DNA of 64,000 bases from JBFWWP01 sp050246115 (GCA_050246115.1 JBFWWP010000002.1:124001-188000), one strand, 5' to 3'; positions 43,301 through 52,204 are shown, counted from the stretch's first letter. Translations and numbers: made by a program. The notes: a model not told the origin generated them from the sequence alone.

Positions 43301-43473
43301 GCCCCGGCGTCCGCCTTGGCTCGTCGCACACGGCCCTCGTAGCGTCGCCCGTGGGTGCGCTCCCCGCCGGACCCCAAGCCCGGAGCGTGCCTCCCGCGGA
43401 GCGGAGCCGGTGACGGATCTTCTCAGGGTCGAGCGTCCCCGATCCGCGTCGCCTCCGCCGCGCACCTGCCGCG

Positions 43474-44952
43474 TCAGTCGGTATTCATCGAGTTGAAGAA
43501 CTCCGCGTTGGTCTTGGACTTCTTGAGCTGGAGCTTGATGAGCTCCATGGCTTCCACCGGGTTCATGTCGTTCAAGACCTTACGGAGGATCCACAGGCGC
43601 TTTTGCTCCTCTTCGCCGAGGAGCAGCTCTTCCTTGCGGGTGCCGGACCGTGTGATGTCGATCGCTGGCCAAATGCGTTTGTCGGCGAGTCGGCGGTCGA
43701 GGTGCAACTCCATGTTGCCGGTCCCTTTGAACTCCTCGAAGATGACCTCGTCCATGCGTGAACCCGTGTCGATCAGCGCCGTCGCGAGGATCGTGAGGCT
43801 TCCGCCTTCTTCGATGTTCCGGGCGGCACCGAAGAACCTCTTGGGCTTCTGCAGTGCGCTGGCGTCGACACCACCCGACAGGATCCGACCACTGTGGGGG
43901 ACCTCGGTGTTGTAGGCGCGTCCCAGACGTGTGATCGAATCGAGCAAGATCACGACATCGTGGCCGTACTCGACCAATCGCTTGGCCTTCTCGATGACCA
44001 TCTCGGCAACTTGGACGTGACGACTGGCCGGCTCGTCGAAGGTCGAGGATATGACTTCTCCACGGACGTTACGCTCCATGTCCGTGACTTCCTCGGGGCG
44101 CTCGTCGACGAGCAGGACGATGAGGTACACGTCGGGGTTGTTGGTGGAGATGCCATTGGCGATCATCTGGAGGAGGACGGTTTTGCCGGTCCTCGGGGGT
44201 GCCACGAGCAACCCTCGCTGGCCCTTGCCGATGGGGCTGACGAGGTCGAGGATGCGCATTTCCAGGATGTCGGGCTGGGTCTCCATGCGCAGACGCTCGT
44301 CGGGGTACAGCGGCGTGAGGTCGTCGAACACGACTTTCTCGTGGACGCGATCGGGGTCTTCGAAGTTCACCGCGTCCACGCGGAGGAGGGCGAAGTACCG
44401 TTCGTTCTCTTTGGGCGGACGCACCTGCCCCTGCACGATGGATCCGGTGGTCAGCCCGAAGCGACGGATTTGCGACGGGGACACGTAGATGTCGTCGGGG
44501 CACGGTACATAGGAGTAGCGCGGTGAGCGCAGGAAGCCAAACCCGTCGGGAAGTACTTCGAGCACGCCTTCCCCGTACATGACCCCATCGCGCTTTGCTC
44601 GCTCCGTCAGGATCTTGAAGATCAGATCCTGCTTCTTGAGGCCGGCGTAGTCGGTGACGCCGTTCTTGTTGGCCAGCTCGTGGAGCTCGGCCATGTTCAT
44701 CTTCTGCATTTGCGTAATGTGGAGCTCGAGCTCTTTCGGGACTGCAGAGATCGGCCGGGGCGGCGGAATCTCGTCCTCGTCAGCCGGCAGACCGCGCAAG
44801 TCCGGGGCATTCGGTGCAATGCCGGCGCTGTCGTTGCGCGGCTCGATGCCGTTGCCGAAATCGTCGTCGCTGGGCGCCGAGGCACCACGGTCGCTCTTGC
44901 TCTTCTTGCGGGTACCCGTCTTCTTCGAGCCACCCTTCGAGCGGGTTGCCAT
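43474..44952 (-). CDS. rho: Transcription termination factor Rho
   Basis: The 492-aa protein has a lysine- and aspartate-rich N-terminal extension (about 1-65), then an N-terminal helical domain, and an RNA-binding cold-shock fold (GFGFLRSPRYSYVPCPDDIYVSPSQIRRF). The RecA-like ATPase has Walker A APPRTGKTVLLQ and the Rho segments LLVDERPEEVTDM, SSTFDEPASRHVQVAEMV and DSITRLGRAYN. The central Q/R-loop region GTGNMELHL and LLGEEEQKRLWILRKVLNDM are also present. Rho travels along RNA and ends transcription. Homology justifies the ATG at 44952; AAAGGAG is ten bases further away than ideal. It follows coaE by 56 bases and is part of a polA-coaE-rho series. The N-terminal extension may add RNA contacts. 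Confidence 0.97.
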   Translation of the reverse strand: MATRSKGGSKKTGTRKKSKSDRGASAPSDDDFGNGIEPRNDSAGIAPNAPDLRGLPADEDEIPPPRPISAVPKELELHITQMQKMNMAELHELANKNGVTDYAGLKKQDLIFKILTERAKRDGVMYGEGVLEVLPDGFGFLRSPRYSYVPCPDDIYVSPSQIRRFGLTTGSIVQGQVRPPKENERYFALLRVDAVNFEDPDRVHEKVVFDDLTPLYPDERLRMETQPDILEMRILDLVSPIGKGQRGLLVAPPRTGKTVLLQMIANGISTNNPDVYLIVLLVDERPEEVTDMERNVRGEVISSTFDEPASRHVQVAEMVIEKAKRLVEYGHDVVILLDSITRLGRAYNTEVPHSGRILSGGVDASALQKPKRFFGAARNIEEGGSLTILATALIDTGSRMDEVIFEEFKGTGNMELHLDRRLADKRIWPAIDITRSGTRKEELLLGEEEQKRLWILRKVLNDMNPVEAMELIKLQLKKSKTNAEFFNSMNTD

Positions 44953-45008
44953 GCTTCGGAGTCTCCTTTCGGCTTCGCTTGATCCTGGGTCGCGTTTCAC
45001 TGCGCCGG

Positions 45009-45776
45009 CTACGGGTTCGAGCGGCGACACGGGTCCTGCCGGAGGAGTCGTTGCCAATGCTCGATCAACCGAAGGCACTGGGTTCGGAGGTCGGCGTGGC
45101 CGAGTGCGCCCGCGGCGTTGTCGGGACAAGTTGGATCCGGCGCCAGCGGGCTGGCCGGCTCCGAGTTGTCGATCACGTGGTCTGCTGATGCTCGCTTTTC
45201 GGACAGATCCGCCTGGTGGGCTTCCCGGCGTTGGAGGTCGTCAGCCGTCCAGCCGCGCTCGCGCACGACTCGACGAATTCGATCCGGAAGAGGTGCTTCG
45301 ACGAAGATAACCGAAGAGACCGTTCGGGCGAAAGGGGAACGCTCCAGCAGGGGAATGTCCAGGACGACGAGAGGCCGGTTGTCCGGCAGCGGACTGGCTG
45401 AATCAAAACCCTTTTCGCGCCATTTGGCAAGCTCTTTGTCGATTCGGTCGCGCACGAGGGGGTGCACGATCCGGTTCAGGATTGCGAGTCGCTCGGGAGC
45501 CCCGAACACCAAGGCGGCGAGCGCGGCCCGGTCCAGGCCCTTGGTGGAGTCGAAGACCGAAGCGCCGAAAGCAACCTGGATCTCCTCCAGCACTTCGGCG
45601 CGTTGGGTCTCCTCGCGAGCCATGGCGTCCGCGTCTATGACCCGCGCGCCCAATTGGGCGAGGGTAAGCGCGACGGTGGATTTGCCGCTCCCAATCCCGC
45701 CGGTCACCGCCACGACCCAGGGTGGGTGTCGATTGCATGGAGGCTCGGGTGTCACGGCGTCACTTGGAGGCTTCAT
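45009..45776 (-). CDS. coaE: Dephospho-CoA kinase
   Basis: The enzyme phosphorylates dephospho-CoA in the last step of coenzyme A synthesis. The 255-aa protein has the P-loop GGIGSGKSTVA, VIDADAMAREE, HPLVRDRI, DIPLLERSPFA, and the lid and arginine-rich segment RIRRVVRERGWTADDLQRREAHQ. A 50-residue C-terminal tail exceeds the usual 200-210 aa. The ATG at 45776 lies 17 bases within the end of polA, so the two genes are tightly linked. rho follows. Confidence 0.95.
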   Translation of the reverse strand: MKPPSDAVTPEPPCNRHPPWVVAVTGGIGSGKSTVALTLAQLGARVIDADAMAREETQRAEVLEEIQVAFGASVFDSTKGLDRAALAALVFGAPERLAILNRIVHPLVRDRIDKELAKWREKGFDSASPLPDNRPLVVLDIPLLERSPFARTVSSVIFVEAPLPDRIRRVVRERGWTADDLQRREAHQADLSEKRASADHVIDNSEPASPLAPDPTCPDNAAGALGHADLRTQCLRLIEHWQRLLRQDPCRRSNP

Positions 45777-48438
45777 ACCAGTCCTCGCCGACGGAGATGT
45801 TCACGCTCAAGGGCACGGACAGCTCGAGCACGTGTTCCATCAAGGTGCGAATCCGCGCTTCTTCGCGTTCGACTTCATGGGGTGGAAGCTCGAACAGCAG
45901 CTCGTCATGGATCTGCAGGATCATCCGCGCTGCCGAACCGCGGGCGCGGAAGTCGGTGTCGAGGTCGACCATCGCCTTTTTGATGAGGTCCGCGGCACTG
46001 CCCTGGACCACGGAGTTGACCGCGAACCGTTCCGCCTGCTGCCGTCGGTGCGGGGTCCGCGAGTCAATGTCCGGGAGCGGTCGTCGACGCCCAAAGATCG
46101 TGCGTACCTCTCGGTCCTTGCGAGCGCGTTCGATGGTGGACTCGACGAAGTTCCGAACTCCGGGAAAGCTCCCGAAGAAGGCGTCGATGAACGCCTGGGC
46201 TTCGCTGCGCTCGATTCGGAGGTCGCGCGCCAAGCCGAACGCCCCCATGCCGTAGAGAACCCCGAAGGTAACGGCCTTGGCGGCGTTGCGTTCCTCGCGA
46301 GTAATGTCTGCCGGCGACTTGCCGCGAATGCGCGCGGCGACCGCCCGGTGGATGTCCTCACCCGATCGCATGGCTGCAGTCAACCCGGGGTCGTCGCAGA
46401 GGTGGGCCAGGATCCGGAGTTCGATCTGGGAGTAGTCGGCAGAGAGAAAGACATCCCCCTCGCGATTCGGCAGGAACGCCCGCCGAATGCGGCGTCCGAG
46501 GGCGCTCTTCACCGGGATGTTCTGCAGGTTCGGGTCGCTCGAGGCGAGGCGACCGGTCGCGGCTGCGGTCTGACTGTAGTCGGTATGTAGACGCCCGGTC
46601 GACGGCCGAATCACTCGCGGGAGCGCTTGGATGTAAGTTCCGAGCAGCTTGGTCAGGGTGCGGTACTCGAGCACCAGCGCGAGCACCGTCTGTTCGGGAA
46701 AGCGAACGGCGAGTTCTTCCAGGATCTCCGCCGAAGTCGAGCGCCCGGTCTTGGTCTTCCTCAGCGAAGGGAGCCCCAATTGATCGAAGAGGACGACCTC
46801 GAGCTGTTTCGGGCTGTTGATGTTGAAGTCGCTACCGGCAGCGCGGTGAATCTGGAGTTCGAGACTCTCCACTTCTTGGATCACCTCGGATTCCAATCGA
46901 GACAGCCGGGTGGGATCGAGTCGGATGCCCTCGTTCTCCATCGCGGCGAGTACGCGAACCAACGGCAACTCGAGCTCCCGGTACACTCGCGTCAGTCGTT
47001 CGGCGTCGATCTCCGGGGCCAGCTTGGCTTCCAGGCGAAACGACAGATCCGCTCGTTCCGCGATGGTGTGCCACTTCGTGTCGGCCGCCGCGTCCGCGGG
47101 CGGGGTTGGCTCGAAGCCCAAATCGAGTTGCTGGGGACGATCGGTGGTCGGGGCGTCAGCGAGGTGCAAGTGAAGCGTTTCCGACGTCAGCGCCGCGATT
47201 CCGTACGAACGCCGAAGGGGTTGTAGGAGGTAGGCTGCGAGCATCGGGTCGCCGCCGAGGTGGGGTCGATACACGCCGCAGCCCAGCAGCGCGCGTGCGA
47301 CCGGCTTGAAGTCGTGAGCGATCATGGCGACTGCTGGGTCCTCCAGGAGCGCTCGCAGCGGGGGCGGGATCACCGGCGACCCGGCGCCGGGGGGCAGGGG
47401 GACGAAGACCGCCTGACCCTCGTCCCAGGCAATCGCCAAGCCCAGGAGCCGCTGCGGGTCGCTCGTATCCGTGCAGGCGGCGACACCGAAGGTACCCCGC
47501 GCCCGACACCGTTCGACGGCTCGTTCGAGGTCGCTGGGCTGCTTCACCCGGTGGTAGCTCGCGCTGTCGGCCGCCGCCGTCGTGGTGGCTGGCAGCTCCT
47601 TCAAGAACTTCTGGAAACCGAGCCGCTCGAGCACGGGGCGCAGTCGCTCGGGGTCCGGGTCGGCACGCTGGTAGTCGCCGAGCTCCGTGGGTACCGGGGC
47701 GTCCACCCGTAGGGTCACGAGTTCGCGCGACAGCCGGAGTTGCGCCGCTTGGGCGCGGATCTTCTCGAGGGCTGCGGCCGGCACGTCCAACGGCCCCGCC
47801 GAGTCGAAGATCCGGTCGAGGTCCGACACCGCCGCGAGCACCTTGAGCGCGGTCTTGGGGCCAATGCCAGCCACCCCGGGAACATTGTCGCTGGCGTCGC
47901 CGATCAAGGCGAGGTACTCGATCACTCGATCGGGTGTGATGCCCTTCTTCGCGAACAGTTCCTGGGGCCCGAACAAGGCGCCGTCCTTCGGATCCCAGAT
48001 CTTCACGAGGGGGGAGAGGAGTTGCTCGAGGTCCTTGTCTTTCGAAATCAGTCGAACCTCGAGCCCAGCCGCTTCCGCGTGCCGCGCCAGCGTGCAGACG
48101 ACGTCGTCGGCTTCGAAACCGTCGACCTGCAGCAAAGGTACTCGGAAGCCCGCGAAGATCTCGTGAATCCACGGTAGTTGTGCCCGCAGTTCTTCTGGCA
48201 TGGCTTGGCGGTTTGCCTTGTAGTCGGGAAACGCGGCGTGGCGGAAGGTCGGGGTGGGGGGGTCGAAGACGACCGCCCAGTGGGTCGGTGCCTCCTCGCG
48301 GGTCAGGCGCGCCAACAAGTTGAGCACCGCGTATGCGGCCTGGACCTGTTGACCGTCTGCGTTCGTCAACGGCGGCATGCCGAAGAAGGCCTGGTACGAG
48401 TAGGAGTTGCCATCGATCAGGAAGAACGTGCCGGTCAA
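45760..48438 (-). CDS. polA: DNA polymerase I with apparently inactive 3'-5' exonuclease domain
   Basis: The 892-aa protein has an intact 5' nuclease domain (about 1-290: FLIDGNSYSYQAFF, YKANRQAMPEELRAQ, GFEADDVV, SKDKDLEQLL, GDASDNVPGVAGIGPKTA). The polymerase domain (about 500-892) has motif A LSADYSQIELRILAHL, motif B RNAAKAVTFGVLYGMGAFG and motif C LQIHDELLFE. In the middle domain the DxE of E. coli (DTET) is replaced by AACTDT at about residue 316, and the NLKxD motif reads HDFKPV, so proofreading appears lost. The TTG at 48438 is chosen because GGAGG lies six bases upstream and homology begins two residues later; no ATG serves. It heads the polA-coaE-rho series. Confidence 0.95.
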   Translation of the reverse strand: MTGTFFLIDGNSYSYQAFFGMPPLTNADGQQVQAAYAVLNLLARLTREEAPTHWAVVFDPPTPTFRHAAFPDYKANRQAMPEELRAQLPWIHEIFAGFRVPLLQVDGFEADDVVCTLARHAEAAGLEVRLISKDKDLEQLLSPLVKIWDPKDGALFGPQELFAKKGITPDRVIEYLALIGDASDNVPGVAGIGPKTALKVLAAVSDLDRIFDSAGPLDVPAAALEKIRAQAAQLRLSRELVTLRVDAPVPTELGDYQRADPDPERLRPVLERLGFQKFLKELPATTTAAADSASYHRVKQPSDLERAVERCRARGTFGVAACTDTSDPQRLLGLAIAWDEGQAVFVPLPPGAGSPVIPPPLRALLEDPAVAMIAHDFKPVARALLGCGVYRPHLGGDPMLAAYLLQPLRRSYGIAALTSETLHLHLADAPTTDRPQQLDLGFEPTPPADAAADTKWHTIAERADLSFRLEAKLAPEIDAERLTRVYRELELPLVRVLAAMENEGIRLDPTRLSRLESEVIQEVESLELQIHRAAGSDFNINSPKQLEVVLFDQLGLPSLRKTKTGRSTSAEILEELAVRFPEQTVLALVLEYRTLTKLLGTYIQALPRVIRPSTGRLHTDYSQTAAATGRLASSDPNLQNIPVKSALGRRIRRAFLPNREGDVFLSADYSQIELRILAHLCDDPGLTAAMRSGEDIHRAVAARIRGKSPADITREERNAAKAVTFGVLYGMGAFGLARDLRIERSEAQAFIDAFFGSFPGVRNFVESTIERARKDREVRTIFGRRRPLPDIDSRTPHRRQQAERFAVNSVVQGSAADLIKKAMVDLDTDFRARGSAARMILQIHDELLFELPPHEVEREEARIRTLMEHVLELSVPLSVNISVGEDWYEASK

Positions 48439-48642
48439 ATGCAGCCTCCGACGTGGGGAGTTGGAACTCGATCCGGTCGCGCAACCGGTTGTTGGCAAGT
48501 CGCACAGAGAGAGAGGGAGCGATGTCGACCGGTTTCTCCGCCCCCCGGACAGGCCCCGGGTGGGTCGCCCAAGGAGCTGCGCAACCATGCTGGTGTCCAG
48601 CTCTTAGGTGGTTGCACAGTAACACGACCACCAGGGGCAGAG

Positions 48643-48683
48643 CAACCCGCGCGGGTTGACAGGATGGGAAGCCCCCCTATAAT
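48643..48683 (+). promoter_or_regulatory. Consensus sigma70-type promoter overlapped by a perfect 16-bp palindrome
   Basis: TTGACA (48656-48661) and TATAAT (48678-48683) are separated by 16 bases, and both match the consensus exactly. The palindrome CAACCCGCGCGGGTTG (48643-48658) covers the first bases of the -35 box, the position expected of a repressor or activator operator. It reads toward the membrane coiled-coil protein at 49103. Confidence 0.8.
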
Positions 48684-48880
48684 TCTGCCACCGTTCTGGA
48701 GCTGGGCGGCAGGGGTGCCCATTCGGCCTAGCCGCCAGATTCGACGATGCGCGGCCGTGGATTCGGTTGTCCACCCGCGCGAGCTCGCCTCGGCGTTCTT
48801 CTTCGGGAGCGCGGCTGAGGGGCCGGGTCGTCGGTTTCTCCCGTGGAGCACCCTGTTCACTGGGGACGCAGTTTCGACTC

Positions 48881-48914
48881 GACGCCTTTTCACTTGAGAC
48901 GCCTTTTCATTTGA
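48881..48914. repeat. 17-bp tandem duplication in the leader of the coiled-coil gene
   Basis: GACGCCTTTTCACTTGA (48881-48897) is followed directly by GACGCCTTTTCATTTGA (48898-48914), with one difference, and then by GACGTTAG, the start of a degenerate third copy. Confidence 0.75.
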
Positions 48915-49102
48915 GACGTTAGTGGGACATTCGGGGATCAGGCCAGGACCGGTTCGTGCCGGTGCCTCGCGCCGGTTCCGTCGTGGCCGGGCCTCGGATT
49001 GCGAGGCCCCACACAAGTTCGCTCCTGAGCCGAGTTGCGGCGCCGTCCCCGCGGGGATCTGGTGTCCGCATCGGGGCAGGGCCCGATTGGGAGGTTTTGG
49101 CA

Positions 49103-50308
49103 ATGGCAAGACAGGGCGGAGTGCACTTCTCCTTTCTCATTGTCGCGTTGGTGATCTGCCTTGGCTTGGTCGGATTTGCCGTCATCCAGAACAGCGACAA
49201 GGAGAAACTGCTCCAGCAGCTTGCCGCTGCCGAGAAGGGGAAAGCGGCGGAGGAGCAGAAGGCGCGGGATCGCCTTGCTGAACTCACTCGCGCCCGGGAT
49301 GTTCTCTTCGGCAAGAACTCGTCCTCGAATGCTTACGAGGTGGTCGAAGAGTTCTTGCGTCAGGCCCCCGAGGAGTGGGCGAAGGCGAGCGGCGACCCCA
49401 GTGTGAGTTTCGCCTCGGTCGACGAGTTCCTGCGCACTTCTTACGACGCGACCAAGGAGTGGCGGCGCAAGTACGAGACCCAGCGAGCGGCCGCGACGTC
49501 GAAGGACGAGAGCTATCTCGGTGAGGTCGATTCGAAGCAGAAGGTCGTCGCCGCCAAAGAGGACGAGATCAACACGCTGAAGGCCAAAGTCGAAGACCTC
49601 TCGACCCAGTTGGAAGCTGCCGAGGCCGAAGGGCGCGAGCGGGCCGCGAGGCTTCGCCAAGAGCTCGAAGAGCTGACCGACACCTCCACGGTTCAGCTCG
49701 CAGAGAAGGACAAGCAGATCTGGGTGCTTCGCAACCAGGGCGATCAATTGGGCAAGCGCATCGCGCACCTCGAGAGCGAGATCGTCACGGACAAGACCTT
49801 CGAGCGCTCCGAGCCAGACGGGCAGATCGTCGAAGTGGCGGACCAGCTCGGCTACGCGTGGTTGAATCTGGGCCGCAACCAGCGTCTGCGAACCGGCCTG
49901 GTCTTCGATGTCTTCAACTTCGTCAAGGGCGGGAAGAAACAGCGCAAGGGTCAGATCGAAGTCATCAAGGTTGAAGACGATATCGCCAAGGCCCGCATCA
50001 CGGGCGCGCTCGACGCCCTGAATCCGATCTCCGAAGGGGACTTCATCGCGAGTCCGTTCTACAGCCAAGCGGATGTGCCGGTCTTCGTTTTCGCCGGCGA
50101 GAAGCTGATTTCGCAGCGCCTCTCGAAAGACGAGTTGGTGCGCAAGATCGGTGAGTACGGCGGCAAGGTCGAGGACAAGGTTCGGATCGAGACGACGTTC
50201 GTGGTTGCGCTCTCGGGATACGAGACCAGCGACGAGTACTTGTCGGCTCGACGCCTCGGGATCACGATCATTGGCGAGCAGGAGTTGCTGAACTTCGTCG
50301 GCTACTAG
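49103..50308 (+). CDS. Membrane-anchored coiled-coil protein with BRCT-like C-terminal domain
   Basis: The 401-aa product starts at an ATG preceded by GGGAGG. An N-terminal signal anchor (FSFLIVALVICLGLVGFAVI, about 9-28) leads to a long coiled coil (about 30-230, with heptad-like KLLQQLAAAEKGKAAEEQKA and DEINTLKAKVEDLSTQLEAAE). A middle beta-rich domain follows (about 240-310, DQLGYAWLNLGRNQRLRTG). The last 75 residues (PVFVFAGEKLISQRLSKDEL, IGEYGGKVEDKV, TTFVVALSGYETSDEYLSARRLGITIIGEQEL) follow the BRCT pattern: a hydrophobic strand, a GGKV turn, a VV strand and LGIxIxxExEL. BRCT domains bind phosphopeptides or DNA ends and are unusual in a membrane-anchored, apparently extracytoplasmic context. 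The function is unknown. Confidence 0.8.
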   Translation: MARQGGVHFSFLIVALVICLGLVGFAVIQNSDKEKLLQQLAAAEKGKAAEEQKARDRLAELTRARDVLFGKNSSSNAYEVVEEFLRQAPEEWAKASGDPSVSFASVDEFLRTSYDATKEWRRKYETQRAAATSKDESYLGEVDSKQKVVAAKEDEINTLKAKVEDLSTQLEAAEAEGRERAARLRQELEELTDTSTVQLAEKDKQIWVLRNQGDQLGKRIAHLESEIVTDKTFERSEPDGQIVEVADQLGYAWLNLGRNQRLRTGLVFDVFNFVKGGKKQRKGQIEVIKVEDDIAKARITGALDALNPISEGDFIASPFYSQADVPVFVFAGEKLISQRLSKDELVRKIGEYGGKVEDKVRIETTFVVALSGYETSDEYLSARRLGITIIGEQELLNFVGY

Positions 50309-50349
50309 GCCACTGAAGCAAGTGCGCGCCACGCTTGCGTGGCGCCCGC

Positions 50350-50398
50350 GAGCCGGGCCGCATGTTGCTCTGCAACGTGCGGCCCGGCTCTCTTTCTT
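50350..50398 (+). terminator. Rho-independent terminator after the coiled-coil gene
   Basis: GAGCCGGGCCGCA (50350-50362) pairs perfectly with TGCGGCCCGGCTC (50378-50390), followed by TCTTTCTT. A smaller GCGCCACGC/GTGGCGC hairpin precedes it at about 50325-50344. Confidence 0.9.
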
Positions 50399-50524
50399 GG
50401 GTCGCTTCCCCGGCCGGGTCCGTCGAGACCTCCTCCGAGCCCACGGTCCACCGCTTGCGCCGTTCTCGCAACGGCTTATCCTGGCGGGCTCGTTCCATAG
50501 GCCCCCGGGGAGAGGTGATCGCGG

Positions 50525-51844
50525 ATGACGACTCGAGCCGAGTCGGGATTGAAGACCATGAGCTTCGGGGAGCACCTCGAGGAACTCCGGTACCGCGTCC
50601 TGCGATCGGTCCTCGCCGTGACCCTGGGCTTCCTCGTGGCACTGGCTTTCCAGGGGGCCCTTCTGCGGGTCATGACTCGACCTCACCGTCTTGCGATGCA
50701 GTCCCTGGCTCGACAGCAAGAGGCCGTGCGCCTGCTACGCGACGTCGAGGCGCTCCGGGAACTGCTCGACGGCATCTCGGACCGACAGGGCGTGGACCTC
50801 GCAGCGGTCGCAATGGAGCGGCGGCGGAAGAACCTGGAGTATCGCGATACCTTGCGACGCCTCCAAGGGCGCCTGCCGGCCGGGGTTGGAGACGATCTCG
50901 CACGCTTGTTGAACGACCTGCTTCGGAGTGCAGGCCTCGTGGAAGATCAGCTCGATCCACTGCACCAACTCGAGACGGCGGTGGCCACTCTCCGCGCGGG
51001 CATCGATCAGGCCACGCCGACCGCGGGGGATGTGGGCGACGCTCTGCCGGCGGTCCAGGCAGTGTTGGCGGCCATGGGAGGTCGACTCGAGGCTTGGTCG
51101 CAGGCCGGAAGCAAGGCCGAGAGTTCCACGCCTGCGAAGCCGCTGCCACCCGCGGAAGACGTCACGGCGGCGGATCCGACCCATGCTGCAATCCTGCAGC
51201 GAGTCTCGCGGGGGTTGGCCGAGGCCGCGGACCGCATCGCGCAGTGGCGGACGAGCGTGGGGGAAGATACGCCGCTGCGGCTGCTCAAGTACACGGATAG
51301 TTTTTTCGCACACATCAAGGTTGCGTTCCTGGCCGGGTTGACGATCGGTCTCCCGTGGTTCACTCTGGAGTTGTGGGCTTTCATCGCCGCGGGTCTGTAC
51401 CCGCACGAGCGACGTTCGGTCTTCCCCTTCATCCCGCTCAGTCTCACTTTCTTGGTCTTGGGGGGGCTGTTCGCCTTCTTCGTGCTGACGCCGATTGGCC
51501 TGACCTACCTGGGAGGGTATGGCTCGCGCCAGGTCGTGGAGATGTCGTTCACGCTGAATGACTACCTGTCGTTGGTCATCACGATGATCCTCGGGATGGC
51601 GGTGGTCTTTCAGCTACCGCTCGTCATGGTGTTCCTGTCGCGAGCCGGCTGGGTAGAGGTCGCAGTGTTTCGACGCTATCGTCGCTATTCGATCCTGGGG
51701 GCGTTGGTCATCGGCGCGATTCTCACCCCCCCCGACGTCGTGACGCAGCTGCTCATGGCGGGCCCGCTGGTCATCCTGTACGAGACCGGAATCTGGGCGT
51801 GCCAGTTCTTCGCCCCGCGGCGGCGCACCGCCGATGGGATCTGA
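50525..51844 (+). CDS. tatC: Twin-arginine translocase subunit TatC with a large loop insertion
   Basis: TatC recognises twin-arginine signal peptides and forms the membrane core of the Tat translocase. The N-terminus SFGEHLEELRYRVLRS is the family's signal-binding motif, and the later transmembrane helices are intact (LAGLTIGLPWFTLELWAFIAAGLYPHERR, FIPLSLTFLVLGGLFAFFVLTP, VVFQLPLVMVFL, YSILGALVIGAILTPPDVVTQLLMAGPLVILYE). The protein is 439 aa against about 250 in most bacteria. The excess is a single insertion of nearly 190 residues after transmembrane helix 1 (about 55-245), rich in Q, E, R, A and L with coiled-coil character. It falls in the first periplasmic loop. GGGGAGAGG precedes the ATG. 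No tatA or tatB is in the window. Confidence 0.93.
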   Translation: MTTRAESGLKTMSFGEHLEELRYRVLRSVLAVTLGFLVALAFQGALLRVMTRPHRLAMQSLARQQEAVRLLRDVEALRELLDGISDRQGVDLAAVAMERRRKNLEYRDTLRRLQGRLPAGVGDDLARLLNDLLRSAGLVEDQLDPLHQLETAVATLRAGIDQATPTAGDVGDALPAVQAVLAAMGGRLEAWSQAGSKAESSTPAKPLPPAEDVTAADPTHAAILQRVSRGLAEAADRIAQWRTSVGEDTPLRLLKYTDSFFAHIKVAFLAGLTIGLPWFTLELWAFIAAGLYPHERRSVFPFIPLSLTFLVLGGLFAFFVLTPIGLTYLGGYGSRQVVEMSFTLNDYLSLVITMILGMAVVFQLPLVMVFLSRAGWVEVAVFRRYRRYSILGALVIGAILTPPDVVTQLLMAGPLVILYETGIWACQFFAPRRRTADGI

Positions 51845-52204
51845 CGGGGTGCCGTCGCGAGGTCGGGGTTGGCTGTGACGGCCCGTGACTTGGCAACTCG
51901 GACGCCTCCCCGGCGGGTTCCGCGGTAGCGGACCGCGACGATTTGCACCCGACCGGTGCCGGAGCGGGGACTGCTTGAGAAGCGGTGCTCGCTGCGGTAG
52001 TACACGCGCAGTGATTTCGGATCTGCCCTTCCAACCCAGTCGGGTACGCTCTCGAGGGGGCGATCGGCGAGCGCGGCGGGGTGCTGCGGGCGGGTGCCAG
52101 CGGTACAGCTTGCGTCGGTGGGCGCCTGCAGAGGCACTGGTCTGAGAGACCGATCATTGCGGTCCGGGCCGCGGGGTCTGCGTCGGTTCAGTAGGGTGGC
52201 AGGG
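51845..52204. other. 360-bp spacer between tatC and argG-like gene
   Basis: Contains a CGCGGT-AGCGG-ACCGCG hairpin (51921-51937). No gene, clear promoter or riboswitch was seen. Confidence 0.4.

Larger units (their letters stand above)
48439..49102. other. 664-bp divergent intergenic region between polA and the coiled-coil gene
   Basis: It contains a consensus promoter overlapped by a palindrome (48643-48683) and a 17-base tandem duplication (48881-48914). After the promoter nearly 400 bases precede the next ATG, so a long leader or a small RNA is possible. No tRNA, RNase P, tmRNA or SRP RNA pattern was recognised. Confidence 0.6.

Noticed and set aside
51885..52145. Short open frames in the tatC-argG spacer
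   Set aside because: No homology or ribosome-binding site; both strands are open only because of GC-rich composition.
52139..52160. CTGAGAGACC as a possible TPP riboswitch core before argG
   Set aside because: The accompanying conserved stems and the CCTGAT(C) block expected of the riboswitch are absent.
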